This document shows positions 1-10,301 of a DNA stretch of 64,000 bases, piece after piece (within the stretch, counting starts at the first letter, position 1; every line of letters starts with the position of its first letter). The stretch comes from Isochrysis galbana (lineage: Eukaryota; Haptophyta; Isochrysidales; Isochrysidaceae). The stretch spans positions 659,382 to 723,381 of the forward strand of contig CM030935.1 in assembly GCA_018136815.1 (NCBI GenBank). The letters are read 5' to 3'. Under the pieces are notes generated by a model that was given only the letters and a program-made list of their open reading frames with translations, did not search any database and was not told where the DNA came from. A program made the translations under genes and the position numbers.

Positions 1-286
1 TAAGGCCCGGGGGGAAGGGGGGGGGGGGGGGGGGCGCCCAGAGGGGGGGGGGGGGGAATCAAGTGCTTTACTTGTACATTTACGGAGGACTAGAGTAGTA
101 CAGTAGTACACATCTTACTTAGATAGAATTAAGGAGGCATGCAGCGGCGGTACCCAGACAATACAATATGCAATATGCACGTCCACACAAATAGACCCTG
201 CCCAAAACCATAACACCATAACCCATAAAGACGTAGCCCCTGTACCCGCCCCTCGGGGAGAGGGCACGCTTTTTCACCCTTGTAGC
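1..286. other. Gene-free window start with G homopolymers
   Basis: No gene is seen. The first 58 bases are almost all G, which may be partly an assembly artefact. The rest is unique-looking sequence with no recognisable coding potential. Confidence 0.5.
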
Positions 287-950
287 AACTAAGTTCTAAG
301 TTCTAAGTTTCTACTTGGTTGGCCCTTGGGGGCTTGGGGGTTGGGGGGGCACGAGCCCTCCCTCTCTCCACTCGTCCCCTACCATGGGCCATGGGGGAGG
401 AACCACCCATCCTCCTGGCACTTGGCATGCCTGATGGCTTGCCAGGAGGAGACTGCCCTACTGACTTACTTACTTCCCCACAGGCTCGCCCCATTCGCCC
501 GCCCTGGCCAGTCGTGGCCAGCCCATTGCTCCAACCGAACCCTCCCTCCCCCCCTGGCCCCTGGTCCCCTGGTCGACAGGCATACGGGTGCAGGTGCAGC
601 GTGGGAGCGTGGGGGCCCCAGAGGCTCCGGAGCGCCAGCGAGGGAGAGGCAGGGGAGGCCAGGGCCCAGCCCCAGCCTCCTCTGCCCCCGGAGCTGGCCA
701 GCTGGCCTCAGGGGTCGTCAGAGGGCAGCTGGAGGAGGCCTGTGCCGCAGGCGCGCCATCGCGCGTGCCGCAGGAGAGGGGAGAGAGAGCGCGGAGAAGG
801 GGGTGGGCAGCGCCCACCGAAAAATCGGTAAGTCTTGCGCCTGTTTACAGGATAAGGCGGGACCGAGGCCGCCGCCCACCCGGGAGGCATAGGAGGAAGG
901 GGGGAACGGATCACCGCGGGGGGGAGGGGGGGGGGGGCGCGGGCCAGCCG
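287..950 (+). repeat. Family B retroposon copy, 3' end missing
   Basis: The copy begins with an expanded version of the family 5' hairpin (ACTAAG at 288, CTTGGT ending at 319), in which TCTAAG is repeated. The body is near identical to the complete B copy at 22765-23503. It includes the CCTCCTGGCA/TGCCTGATGG block, the CCGAAAAATCGG hairpin (820-831) and the CCTGTTTACAGG hairpin about 10 bp further on. The family 3' terminus (AATATTAAAAGG) is absent, and the copy stops where a small MITE begins. I read no protein from it; the overlapping ORFs are Pro/Gly-rich shadows. Confidence 0.7.
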
Positions 951-1017
951 TAGGGCTGTCAAACACTGATGTATAACTACCAACATGTGGGGGGGGCTGC
1001 ATTTTTTGACCGTCCCC
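951..1017 (+). mobile_element. Small MITE-like element (TAGGGCNGTCAAAC family)
   Basis: Starts TAGGGCTGTCAAACA and ends GCTGCATTTTTTGACCGTCC, so the ends are imperfect inverted repeats around GGTCAAA. Matching copies lie at 5990-6069 (+) and 58892-58972 (-). Lone ends occur at 14250 and 44738. It is about 67-80 bp, non-coding, and starts with TA. The class (Tc1/mariner-like or other) is not certain. Confidence 0.5.
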
Positions 1018-2144
1018 CAAAGCCCATGAAAAACTCCCGGGGGGCTCGCCTGCCGCAGTGAAAAATTCCCGAGGAAAATGGTGGGTATTACCGCGCCCCG
1101 CGCCCCCCTCGCCCCCCCTCTGCCTCTGCACACGCGCTGGCGCTGGGGCCCTAACAGTAAAGAACTGGCGGCCGCGCCGCGGGGACGATAAGGTTATTTC
1201 GGGGCCGTTGCTTCATGACACGCGATTCCCCCGAGATCCGTCCGCGCGATCGGGCGCCCGACCTTCATCTCGTGCCTAGAACAGGGAGCGGGAAGTCACC
1301 CGCGGACCCGCCGGAGCACCCCGGGCACCCCACAGCGCGTGCACACGACTGCCTTGGCCACAAAATAGTACGTCCATCCTGACCGCCCCGACCCGCCCCT
1401 CGCAGGAATCGCCCGCGTTCGTACTCGACAACGACCTCTACCTCCTCGACGCTGGGGCCGTCGACGCGTAGCAGCTGGCGAGCGCCAATGTCCAGGCAGC
1501 CCTCGCGGCACTCCTCTGCTCGACAGCGCCTCACCCGGCGCTGATCGACGAGGCTCGGCCTAGGGGTGGCACCAGAAAATCGCGGCTAGTCCCCCGCGCA
1601 AAGGCAAACGCTAGATACTAGCGCCCTCGCCTCCGCATTGGAATTGGGCTAGTGCTGGTGGCGCCCACACAGTACATAGAAATAGTATACGTGTACATTG
1701 TGGGAAACCAATAGCACCACACTCCAAAATCACGATGAGGACGAGAGCTCAGCAACCCCCGAGACTAGAAGAAGGTCTTGCTTCTTAATATTCTCGCCGC
1801 TGACGCAGCCCTGCGAGAATCTAGAGTCTAGCATGGACTCCTCCCTCCGTTCGCCCCCTCATGTGAACTTAGGAAAGATGCAACGAGATTGGCATGTGCA
1901 CGTCAACAAGCTTTTCATTTGGTAGTCGGGAAATGGAAAGCCAAGTCACCATTAGTGTGGATTGGTGGCTCAAATCCAGGATAGTCCTACATCTCGGCTC
2001 CAGTGGCAAGAAAGGCGTGGGTTGTCCGCAGCCTCTAAGACGACGAAGGAGTCTACTGTGCACCAACACAAGAAAAGAGTAGTGCATGCATGCAACCCTG
2101 AGCTAGTTCACTACACGACCTGTGATTTTCGACCCAAGCTTGAT
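1018..2144. other. Intergenic; possible exon fragment on minus strand
   Basis: Mostly unrecognised. On the minus strand, about 1300-1530 reads openly as a plausible peptide (AEECREGCLDIGARQLLRVDG and onward) but has no ATG and I recognise no domain. It could be a gene fragment or chance GC-rich coding. A stretch near 1785 (TTCTTAATATTCTCGCCGC) resembles the reversed 3' terminus of family A retroposons. The remaining bases down to the TspO-like gene show nothing identifiable. Confidence 0.3.
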
Positions 2145-3161
2145 CTAGTTGGCGGAGTCGGCCGTATTTACCTTCTCGGCTACTGTCTTCACCACAACGA
2201 CAAGGACTGCGATCGCGATGCAAACGCTCGTCGCAAGCTCCGCCTTGCTCAGGCCCTCAATTGTCGCCTGACCAATCTCGTCCATAAGTTTGCTGCCTCT
2301 TGGGCTCCCCGTGGAAGTCGCATAGAGAGCCCATGAGAGAGATGCTGCTGCTCCAGGCATGCCTTGCGAGAGCAGAGCTGTGGCTGCGACTGCTGCCAAG
2401 ACAAGAGAGCAGGCTGCTGTAGCTAGAACGCTCGAGGGTGAAAACCCACTGTTAGCAACAAAGAGGTTGACATTGACCAGGCAAGCGGCAAGCAGCCAGC
2501 CAAGGTGGATGGATCGCGGTCGGATGAGAGCGACTGTTTTCGTCGACTGCTCCTTCGACGCGGCAATCAGCTTACGCTGCGAAACGAACAGGAGCGCCGC
2601 AGCAGCCCCGAGCATGAGTGCGGGAAACCATAGCCAACCTATTTGGACAAGCTCCTTGTGGAAAGTCAAGCACCAGAGCGCCTGTGCAACATTGGCTCCA
2701 ATCCAGGTGTTGTTGGACTTGCGGACCGCACTTTCCAACGCAGCCTCCTTGGCTTTCTCCGAACCCACCGTGCCTGCGCGCTGAGACTTAGCTATGAGAG
2801 GAGTTGACAATGTGCTACCCGTGCATTCGCTGGTAAACATTCCGAGGCGGAACCACCCGACAACCTCCATCAAGCCAAGACTTTCGCCCGCATAGATGAG
2901 GCCCCAGATAGCGAAAGCGAACTTCGAGGGAGCTATCAGGGTCGCTAGCTCCTGGCCACCAGGAACTCCAGTGTCCAGGCGTCCAGGGATGGCGGCCGCT
3001 GCGATGTTGATGGCAAAGGCTGCTGCATACGTCGTTCTCCAGCCAAACCTCGTCGAAACCTTCTTCTGGTATAGCCTGAAGGCAGTATAGCCAGCGGCAG
3101 CAACAGCCACTCCAGCCGCCGCCACGCCCGCCGCCAGCCAGTGGTAGTTCGATGTGTCCAT
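2145..3161 (-). CDS. TspO/MBR-like multi-pass membrane protein
   Basis: A 338-residue single-exon ORF starting at an ATG (3161). It is very hydrophobic, with roughly eight to nine membrane segments separated by short loops. The segment FAIWGLIYAGES (residues 83-94), the upstream PSKFA and the downstream ANVAQALWCLTFHKE region (Asn, Trp and His in or beside a helix) resemble the tryptophan-rich TspO/MBR-related proteins of algae. These are larger than the 160-170 residue bacterial TspO. If correct, it is an organelle or ER membrane protein of the tetrapyrrole/isoprenoid-ligand-binding superfamily; ligand and substrate are inferred only. The gene is divergent from the ankyrin gene at 4255. An alternative is an unrelated multi-pass membrane protein with a similar WGLIY motif. 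Confidence 0.6.
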   Translation of the reverse strand: MDTSNYHWLAAGVAAAGVAVAAAGYTAFRLYQKKVSTRFGWRTTYAAAFAINIAAAAIPGRLDTGVPGGQELATLIAPSKFAFAIWGLIYAGESLGLMEVVGWFRLGMFTSECTGSTLSTPLIAKSQRAGTVGSEKAKEAALESAVRKSNNTWIGANVAQALWCLTFHKELVQIGWLWFPALMLGAAAALLFVSQRKLIAASKEQSTKTVALIRPRSIHLGWLLAACLVNVNLFVANSGFSPSSVLATAACSLVLAAVAATALLSQGMPGAAASLSWALYATSTGSPRGSKLMDEIGQATIEGLSKAELATSVCIAIAVLVVVVKTVAEKVNTADSAN

Positions 3162-4254
3162 GGGAGAGAGAGAGGCTGTCGCTCAGGCCGGCGCGGTGGG
3201 GGGCAGCGGTGGAAGGCGCCTCTCTACTCCCCTACTGAGAACGCACCTCGACCCACCACCCTGTCTATTAGGGAGAGAGCGGGGTGGGGGACCACGCTCG
3301 CGCGGGCCCCGGGCGGGGGGCGGGCGGGGGTGGGGTGGGGGGGGGGGCTACGGCCTCTCGCCGCCCAATAAAGGGGCTGGGGGGGGGGGGGGGGGAGGCT
3401 GAAGGCGGGGGGGGGGGGGGGGGGGGGGGGGGGACCGGAGACCCTCTCCGCCCCCCCCCCCCCGCGGGGAAGCTCCCCCCCCCCCCTTCCGCCCCGCCAC
3501 CCCCCTCCCCCTTTCAGGCGCCGATTGCGAACGGAAGGAAGGGGGGGGGGGCGTCGACGCTCCGCCCATTCGATGAGTTGACGAGATTCGGCGCGGGGGG
3601 GGGCGCGCGGGGGGGGGGGGGCGCGGGGGGGGGGGCGCGCGGGGGGGGTCCGCTCCGCCGGCGAGAGAAGTGGCCCGGGCTTCCATCCCATCGCGAGAAG
3701 AGGAGAGGGGAAGTGATTTCTCTACATGATCACAGAATTGGGGCAACCCCCCCCGTCCCCTTGCCCTCTCTTCTTCCCTACTCTCTCTCTCTTCTTTTCC
3801 CTCTCCTCCTCCTCTCTCTCTCCGCCGCCTTCAATCCCCTCGTGCTCTCTCACGTTGAAGAGGCTGCGTATCTTAGTACATCGGGGGAGGGCGGAGGGAG
3901 GAGGGGAGGGGGGGGGGAGGAGAGAGGAAAGAGGGGGGGGGCGAGGGAGAAGAAGGGGGGGGGGGGGGGACTGAGAGGGAGGCGCGCGGTGGGGGGAGGG
4001 GGGAGGGGGGGGGGGCGGGGGAAGGTGGGGGGGAGGAGGGGGAGAGAGGGAGGGGGGGGACTCTCGTCGTGAGAGAGGAGAAGGGAGGCGGAGTCCCTGT
4101 GCAGCAAGCATACTCTCATCTTCTCCCTCTCGTCTCCCCCGAGCCTGTTCCCCCCTCGCCCCCTTCTGTCCTCGCTAGACGTAACCCCCTCGCCCCACTC
4201 CGCGTGGGGTGTTGGACGCGGAGCGAGCGGACGAGCAACTACTCATCGAGCTGG
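3162..4254. other. Divergent intergenic region with extreme G/C homopolymers
   Basis: This region separates two divergent genes. It holds long runs of G (for example 3388-3432 and 3595-3650), runs of C, a CT-rich block (3780-3830) and GA/GGGGA-rich sequence (3886-4065). No coding sequence is credible; the Gly- or Pro-only ORFs here are composition artefacts. The CT-rich stretch just upstream of the ankyrin gene may be 5' UTR or promoter. Confidence 0.5.
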
Positions 4255-5082
4255 ATGAACACCGCCGTCGCCACGCCCATGCACAGCGCCTTTCCCGAGG
4301 AAGGCTGTGGCGAGCTGCGCGACGCCTTCATCCCGAGGAGGCAGCTCACGGGCAACCACAAGGAGGGGGGCGCGTCGGGCGATGACATGGGCAACGAGGA
4401 CTCGGATGATGATTCTCCCATCGTCGCCAAGCGCCGCTCGCGCCGCTCTGCCGTGCATTGGGACCGGCCCTCGGTCGATGCCGGTGAGCCGGAGGCGCCA
4501 ATCGACGGCCCAGCAGATGTTGCCGCCGCAATCATCGAGGCCGTCGAGGCGAGTGACGTGCCCGAGGCGCGTCGATTGCTTGAGGAGAACCCATCAGCTG
4601 CACGCTCATGGAAGCAGTGCAGGACTCTGCTCCACTCTGCTGCCGCTGAGGGCTGTGAGGAGATGGTGAGCCTGCTGATGCAGGCTGGAGCGAGCCTATC
4701 TGAGTTAGACGATGAGGGGCAGACACCGCTGCACGTGGCGTGCGCCAACGAGGTCGTTGGCGTGGCCACGAAACTATCAGAGCGCGTGCCTTGCTGGGAA
4801 CTGCTGGTGGAGGACAAGTACAAGATGACACCGCTACACCTGGCCACGGAATCGGGAGTCGAGGAGCTTGTTGCTCTCTTGCTGCATAGTCTGCAAGAAC
4901 TCCGCAAGTCCCCTGGCGCGGACTCCGATGCCATATTGCGCCTGCGCCGGGGCACGTGCGAATTTCTCGCTCAGCGGCACGGATACACGGGCGTGCTCGG
5001 GCTGCTTCACGGGGATGATTCGGATCCGTGCGAGCACTGCGACGGTGCCGAGCACTCGACAGAAGAGGAGGACGTGCATTGA
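4255..5082 (+). CDS. Ankyrin-repeat protein
   Basis: A 275-residue ORF. I chose the ATG at 4255 (MNTAVATPMHSAF) because upstream in-frame sequence is CT/G-rich and starts only at a GTG. The N-terminal third is acidic and then basic (NEDSDDDSPIVAKRRSRRS), possibly a nuclear signal. It is followed by about four ankyrin-like helical repeats. Clear units are RTLLHSAAAEGCEEMVSLLM..GASL, QTPLHVACANE and MTPLHLATESGVEELVALLL. The C-terminus is acidic with CEHCDG. A role as a protein-protein interaction scaffold is the family expectation; partners are unknown. No intron is needed. Confidence 0.75.
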   Translation: MNTAVATPMHSAFPEEGCGELRDAFIPRRQLTGNHKEGGASGDDMGNEDSDDDSPIVAKRRSRRSAVHWDRPSVDAGEPEAPIDGPADVAAAIIEAVEASDVPEARRLLEENPSAARSWKQCRTLLHSAAAEGCEEMVSLLMQAGASLSELDDEGQTPLHVACANEVVGVATKLSERVPCWELLVEDKYKMTPLHLATESGVEELVALLLHSLQELRKSPGADSDAILRLRRGTCEFLAQRHGYTGVLGLLHGDDSDPCEHCDGAEHSTEEEDVH

Positions 5083-5989
5083 GCTATGCCGTGCATGTGC
5101 CTGTACCCCTATCCTTGCCGCTCCTCTACAGTCAACCCAGTTTCTCTTTTCTGTCTCACCAAACGTCACTGTGTCAGCCGCCATCGTCATCTGTGCGAGT
5201 CGTGTGCCTTGAGATAGTCTTGCCGCGATCATGTTCGGTCGAGCACACGGCTTCTTCGTGGCCAAAGTAAGTCGGTGCAGTGCAATACTCTTCGTCCATG
5301 CCGTGGAAGACGCGCTCCAGATATCGCTCTCCATCTTGGACCCTGTTCATCAAGGCAAGGCAGTTCTCTGCCGGCCTGCCTATTCCATGCCTTCGCGTGA
5401 ATTTTGGACATGAATCACACCACTGCAATTGGACGGAAGACAACTATGCCGGCTTGGAAGATGCAGCGGCATCTCTTGGCCATTGCTTCCAGTTTGGCCG
5501 CCCTGCCTTACTCTTCACGCGTACGAGACTGTGCACGATATTCTCTTCGCCTAGTGTGGCGGACGCCAGGTCAAGGGACATAGTTGGCAGATTGGGATCA
5601 TGTTACATGTACGCTGGATGACGACCTTCATTCGGTTATGCGGTATCTCTCCCTTATGCATACGCACGCCTCTTGGGGCCACGTTCAACACCCATTCAAT
5701 ACATAGTATCAAATCTTCACTCGTGAGAGAGGATGCCTTCGGACAACTAGTGAGATAGTATGAAGCTGTCCGTCGGGATCGTGCTCATGCAACGAGAAGA
5801 AGTCGATGGCCTGCTCGGTGATTCAGCCATTTTGGCGGCAGATAGGCTAGAGCTTCTTTCTGCAGCTGTTAGAAGCCACCCAGGCCCTTGGTTCGGAGCA
5901 TTCATGTGTGTAACGTCGCCACGGCTGACTATCATCCCATCCCGGTGCTTTATGTGTGGAGCGGTTCTGAGATCAGGTGCAACTTATTA
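5083..5989. other. Intergenic, nothing recognised
   Basis: Downstream of the ankyrin gene. ORFs on both strands lack domain features, signal peptides or splice-site support. No repeat family identified elsewhere in the window matches here. Confidence 0.4.
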
Positions 5990-6069
5990 TAGGGCAATCA
6001 AACAGCGATTTATAATAAGCCTACTATCATGTATCATGTTGCGGGGGCTGCATTTTTTGATCGTTCTCC
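5990..6069 (+). mobile_element. Small MITE-like element, second copy
   Basis: Starts TAGGGCAATCAAACAGCG and ends with GCGGGGGCTGCATTTTTTGATCGTTCTC. It matches the 951-1017 copy in both ends and in the GGGGGCTGCATTTTTTGA core, with a different AT-rich middle. Confidence 0.5.
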
Positions 6070-6129
6070 TCAGGTTGAAGCAAAACCAAAACGCTCGAAC
6101 GGATTCGAACGCAACCATGGACAGCTTGA

Positions 6130-6300
6130 GACTAATCTTATGATTTGTCGCCCTGGAGGGGGTCCTCACGGGGTCAGCGTGGTTGTTAGTGCGTTTCGGC
6201 CTGTGCCTGTTTGGAACCTGTTCGCCCACGAGGCGTGCAACTAGCGTATGCTGTACCAATTGGACGCGCGCGTTGGCCGAGGGCACAATTCGTGTTCGCT
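6130..6300 (+). repeat. Family C-like retroposon 5' end
   Basis: ACTAATC-TTAT-GATTTGT (6131-6148) followed by CGCCCTGGAGGGGGTCCTC closely resembles the start of the complete family C element at 33252. Its 3' extent is not clear; similarity to family C fades within about 60 bp. No coding sequence is seen. Confidence 0.4.
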
Positions 6301-6494
6301 CTTCCCTGTCTTTAAGTTTGTAGCTTCGCCCTGTTCGTTGGGGTGGAGTTAATGAGTTTCGCGTTCAAGTTTGAAATTTATATATTTGAGTGCCTAGTAC
6401 TATCAGCCCAAGTGTTGCTCTAGAGTTGTAGACACCTGCTGAGTAAGTTCTACTGTGGGCCCGCCTTCTTTTGGGAACAACGGAGGGCGAGAGA

Positions 6495-6592
6495 AGAGAG
6501 GGCGGGGTGACGATAGAGAGAGGGAGGGAGGGAGGGAGGGGGAGAGCGAGAGCGAGAGCGAGAGCGAGAGAGCGAGAGAGAGAGAGAAATCA
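6495..6592 (+). repeat. GA/GGGA-rich microsatellite
   Basis: A GAGAGGG/GAGCGA-type simple repeat lies directly upstream of the ATG at 6610. It is likely 5' UTR or core promoter, like the GA/CT tracts before several other genes here. Confidence 0.6.
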
Positions 6593-6609
6593 GAGGACGC
6601 GTGGGAGCG

Positions 6610-9600
6610 ATGGGCTGCAATGTCTCTCGAGTTACCGAGGAACCGCGCAATGAGGCTACTGAGCAGGCAGAGGCCAACGGACGTCTGCCGATGACTCTAG
6701 CGGTGCAGCCACCGCCCGACATGCAGGACACACAGCAGAACAGTTGCGAGGAAGGCGAGCCAGAGCCGCTGCCAGCCGCCAAACCCAAGCTCAGCATGCT
6801 GGTGGCAGTCGCAGCAGCAGGAGGTGGCGCCAAGTCGTGGGCAAAGGTGATGATGGCCAACAGCGCCACGACTACGGCAGCCAAGCTGGAGGAGCAGGCT
6901 GCGGACCTGTCCGCCTCGCAGCTTGGTAGTATCGCAGAAGCAGAACGCGAGCTCTGTGCGGCTGCCATCGAGGCGGAGGAGGCACACCTGGCTGAGGTGG
7001 GTGAGGAGGATAACACCATGGTCATGAGCTGGGACGGCGGCGAGACATTCCACTATGGAGATCCGACGCAGCCAATTCCAAACTCCTCGCACCGGCACGC
7101 TGCCGAGGCGCGTTGCTACAAGGCCGTCGATGCAAAGGACAAAGCAACGGCGCCGAGTCGTGAGGAGCGCGAAACGCAGCAAGCTAGGCGAGGGGTCTAT
7201 GTCTGGTGGCTGATACTCTTTGCCCAGGTTTGCGACGAGTCATGGACGACATCTGATGTCGTGCGTCTCAAGGTATGGGTCTTTTCATGCCGCTTTATCC
7301 AAATACCACAATAGCCGGGAGGCCCTCAGCTTTACCGGCATTGCACTTGAGCATTATATAGTGGTGTTGTGCGTGGATGTGCTCGGTGTGAAGGCACCGT
7401 CGCTTGTGCGCCCTGGGTTGTCACGATACCTAGACACCCACTGTGCCTTTCTCAGATCCGTCCAATGACGCGTCGCCGCCGCTGCCGCTTCATTGAGCTA
7501 GCGCAGATGCGGGACAAAACGGGCCTTGCTGCTGTGTTCGTGTCTCACACGTGGGGCGCCCGATTCAGGTGTGGTGCAGGGGAACTTCCGTGTGGCTGAC
7601 GTCGGTAAAGAGATCATTCCGTCGCGGCCGTGCGAACTCTTGTTTTTTTTGCTAGCTGGGCATGAGCTTCCCGTCCTTACAGAGCGACCCACGCCTTGCC
7701 CACTCTCCGCAGGGAGCTAGTTGCAGCCATTGCATATGCATTGCCGCCTGATACTCTGGTTTGGGTTGACATTTTTGCTGTGCGCCAATGGCCGGGTAAC
7801 ATTGCGGACATCGACTTCCGACCCGTTGTACAACAGACGAACGCATTGTTGCTGATTGCAAGGCACCTAGAGCAGGTCAAGAAGATATTCAGCGCTTGCC
7901 CGGCTGATTTACGACAGCATGTGCTACCTTATTGTCTTCTACCTTATTGTCTTCTCCTGAGTAGATCGCACCAAGTGGCCGAAGTGGCCGTGCCATCGAT
8001 TGCACAATCCCGGTCTTCCATGGCATGGAGGATATCCCCCTCTCACGCACCCATGTAAGCTCCCTTTAGCATGCGTTACCACACTACACGAGGAACCTTG
8101 CCCACTGTCGAATAGGTCGCGGATATCTCTCCTAGTGCCATCATCAATGCCAATTGCCAGCTTGACATGCGTGGTGGTCCTGACGAGGCAAAATCACTGC
8201 AGGTCTGCAAAATCACGTCGCGTTCCAACATCCTAGCCAGAACTCCGCACCCGCGGGCAGCTGAGGTGCTGACTTGCCGCATATTTTTAGAGTTTCTCCC
8301 ATTGACCCCTCACAGTTCGTCATGCGCAACACTCTGCGTGAGCTGCCTTCCGACCAATTAACTACTTGCGCCTTCTTCCGCATCTGGTGCGTGGTGGAGA
8401 TTGTGGCCGCCCTGTTGGCCGAAATTCCGGTCTTGATGTTGGTTGGCTCTGAACGGCGGCTGCTGGACCAAACTTCCACCGAGCCTAAGACTGCTGCCGC
8501 TGGCTATCTTGTGCAAGGAGCCGGCTCTGCCGTCGCGAATGGAACGTACCTTCGTGACGGCGAATACGAGGGCGCGCCGCTCTACAAGAAGGATCAGTGG
8601 TACCTACTGCGTTATACGCTGCCTAGCGGCAATAAATTCTGGTACATTGCCGACAAAGATCGTCTGGATGTGGACGCAGGGGACCTATACCGCGTGAGGA
8701 GTGATGAGGACGAACCTCCAATTGGTGGCTGGAGCAAGGCATTCGACGGCTTCTTCCCAGCGCCCACCCTTTCGCGCCTCGAGGAAGTGCGTGCCGCTGA
8801 CACAGAGATGGAGGGAGAGGGGAAAGAGGTGCCGGATGCGCAGGAGGAGGATCTAGAGGAGTGCACGCCTGCGAATCGCAGGCGGGCGACGAAGAAGAGA
8901 AAAAATCAGGGCAGAAGGCCCATTCGTAGCAAGGTCGGTCTCAATTTTGATGTCGACGAGCTTGATCTTGCAGATTCCGAGGAGGAGGGAGAGGAGGAGG
9001 AAGAGGAAGAGGGCACGCCCCTAGGGGCATTTGAGCCGAATTCCGCAATGCTGGACACTTTACTCGAATGTGTCGACGTGGGCAAAGCCATTGCATCCGT
9101 GAGCTTATTGCCTGCCGTGCCATGCAACCCGTCCGGTATTCGATATTCAAAGTGTTATGCACGCGCATCATGCCATCACATTAGGCCCGCAAGGAAAGCT
9201 TGTTGGTCTCAATTGTCTTCTCATCGCCGCAAGTCTTTGCTGCGGCCGGCCAATATGCCAAGGCCCTATCAGCTTCGTCGCCTGATTTGCTAGATCCCTT
9301 TTCCCATTATGAATAGGTGGAAGCTGACCGCGCCCGTGAGCTTGCGTCAGTCCAGAAGGAAGTTGGCATCGTCCGTGCCAATTGCAAGGCGCGCGGGGCA
9401 ATTATCGGAGCAAAGCACGCAATGCGTGTTGTGCCTGTGCTTCATGCGGCGGCAACGCGGCAGCTCGCCCACCTAAGTCGGCTCGCGGATCCTGCGGAAC
9501 GGGCTGCTGCATTGGTCGCTTCTGCTTCGGTCGGGCTTACCGGAGGATTGGAGGTGTGCTGCCGCCTTGACTTCTCATGTTCTCTTCTTTCGCGTTTGTC

Positions 9601-10301
9601 GAGAAGGGGTTGAGGGTATCGGGGATCACCTGACGTACTCACGTGATGGGGCACGTGGTGCCTTGCTCATGATCTATGTACTCATCGCGAACACCTCAGT
9701 ATGTCAGGTTCTCCTTGCGCGTGGAACTGATGGGGAAGAGAATGGCGTCGCAGATCCTTTCGATGAGTCTACTCTCGACGCGGCACTTGTGGCAGCGGCA
9801 TGTGGTGGTCATGTCTCATCCTTGGAACTCCTCCTCGCTCAGGAGCCACCGCCCCAAGCCTCTGCGATCAAAGAGAGTTTCTTAAGAGCATGCGGTGCGG
9901 GACAATGTGACACCGCGCGGCGTCTTTTAGATGCCGGAGCACCGCTTGAGGCGCGAGATCGGAGCCGCTGGACTGGCCTTATTCTAGGCGCCCTCTGTGG
10001 CGCGAATGATCTCTGCGAGATGCTGCTCGAAAGGGGTGCAGAGATTAATGCGGCGGACTCGAACAAGTGGACTGCCATCATCTGGGCTTCTGACCGACAA
10101 CAAGTGTCCACCGTTGCCTTCTTCATAGAGAGGGGTGCCATCATTCAAGGCGCAATGCATTGGGCGCGCGATCCAGCCATTATTGAAATGCTCACTGCAC
10201 GCGGCGGCTACAAGGGTGACCAGACCAAACTCGGTATTGAAGACGGTGTTGTCTTCTTGTTGGCAGATAAAAACCGTGGTCGGCATGTTGACGAACAATA
10301 G
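6610..10301 (+). CDS. N-myristoylatable TIR-like/ankyrin protein, eight exons
   Basis: Exons deduced from frame and GT-AG sites: 6610-7272, 7456-7568, 7713-7875, 7965-8054, 8116-8202, 8316-9098, 9317-9553, 9708-10301; about 909 residues. Exon 1 starts MGCNVS, a good N-myristoylation and palmitoylation signal, then Ala/Glu-rich sequence. Exons 2-6 join into one TIR-like domain: AAVFVSHTWGARF, RELVAAIAY, VWVDIFAVRQWPGN, AIDCTIPVFHGMEDI and CAFFRIWCVVEIVAALL..VLMLVG. Exon 6 continues with an acidic linker (GEEEEEEE) and a basic RRATKKRKNQGRR. Exons 7-8 give ankyrin repeats (SLELLLAQE; DTARRLLDAGAPLEARDRSRWTG; DLCEMLLERGAEINAADSNKWT). A membrane-anchored signalling or sensor role is inferred. The splice joins restore continuous motifs (GARF/RELVAA, SRTH/VADIS, GGLE/VLLARG), which supports the model. 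Confirming each junction needs cDNA. Confidence 0.7.

Noticed and set aside
820-855. A 23-nt intron in family B
   Set aside because: GT-AG ends are present but the length is below any plausible spliceosomal minimum and there is no coding frame to join; kept only as a structural observation.
300-890. Proteins of 115-188 residues in both strands of family B copies
   Set aside because: Frames are not conserved between copies (indels not in multiples of three); B copies are non-coding.
3200-4110. Several Gly- or Pro-rich ORFs of 80-260 codons
   Set aside because: Produced by G/C homopolymers; overlapping in all frames and unsupported.
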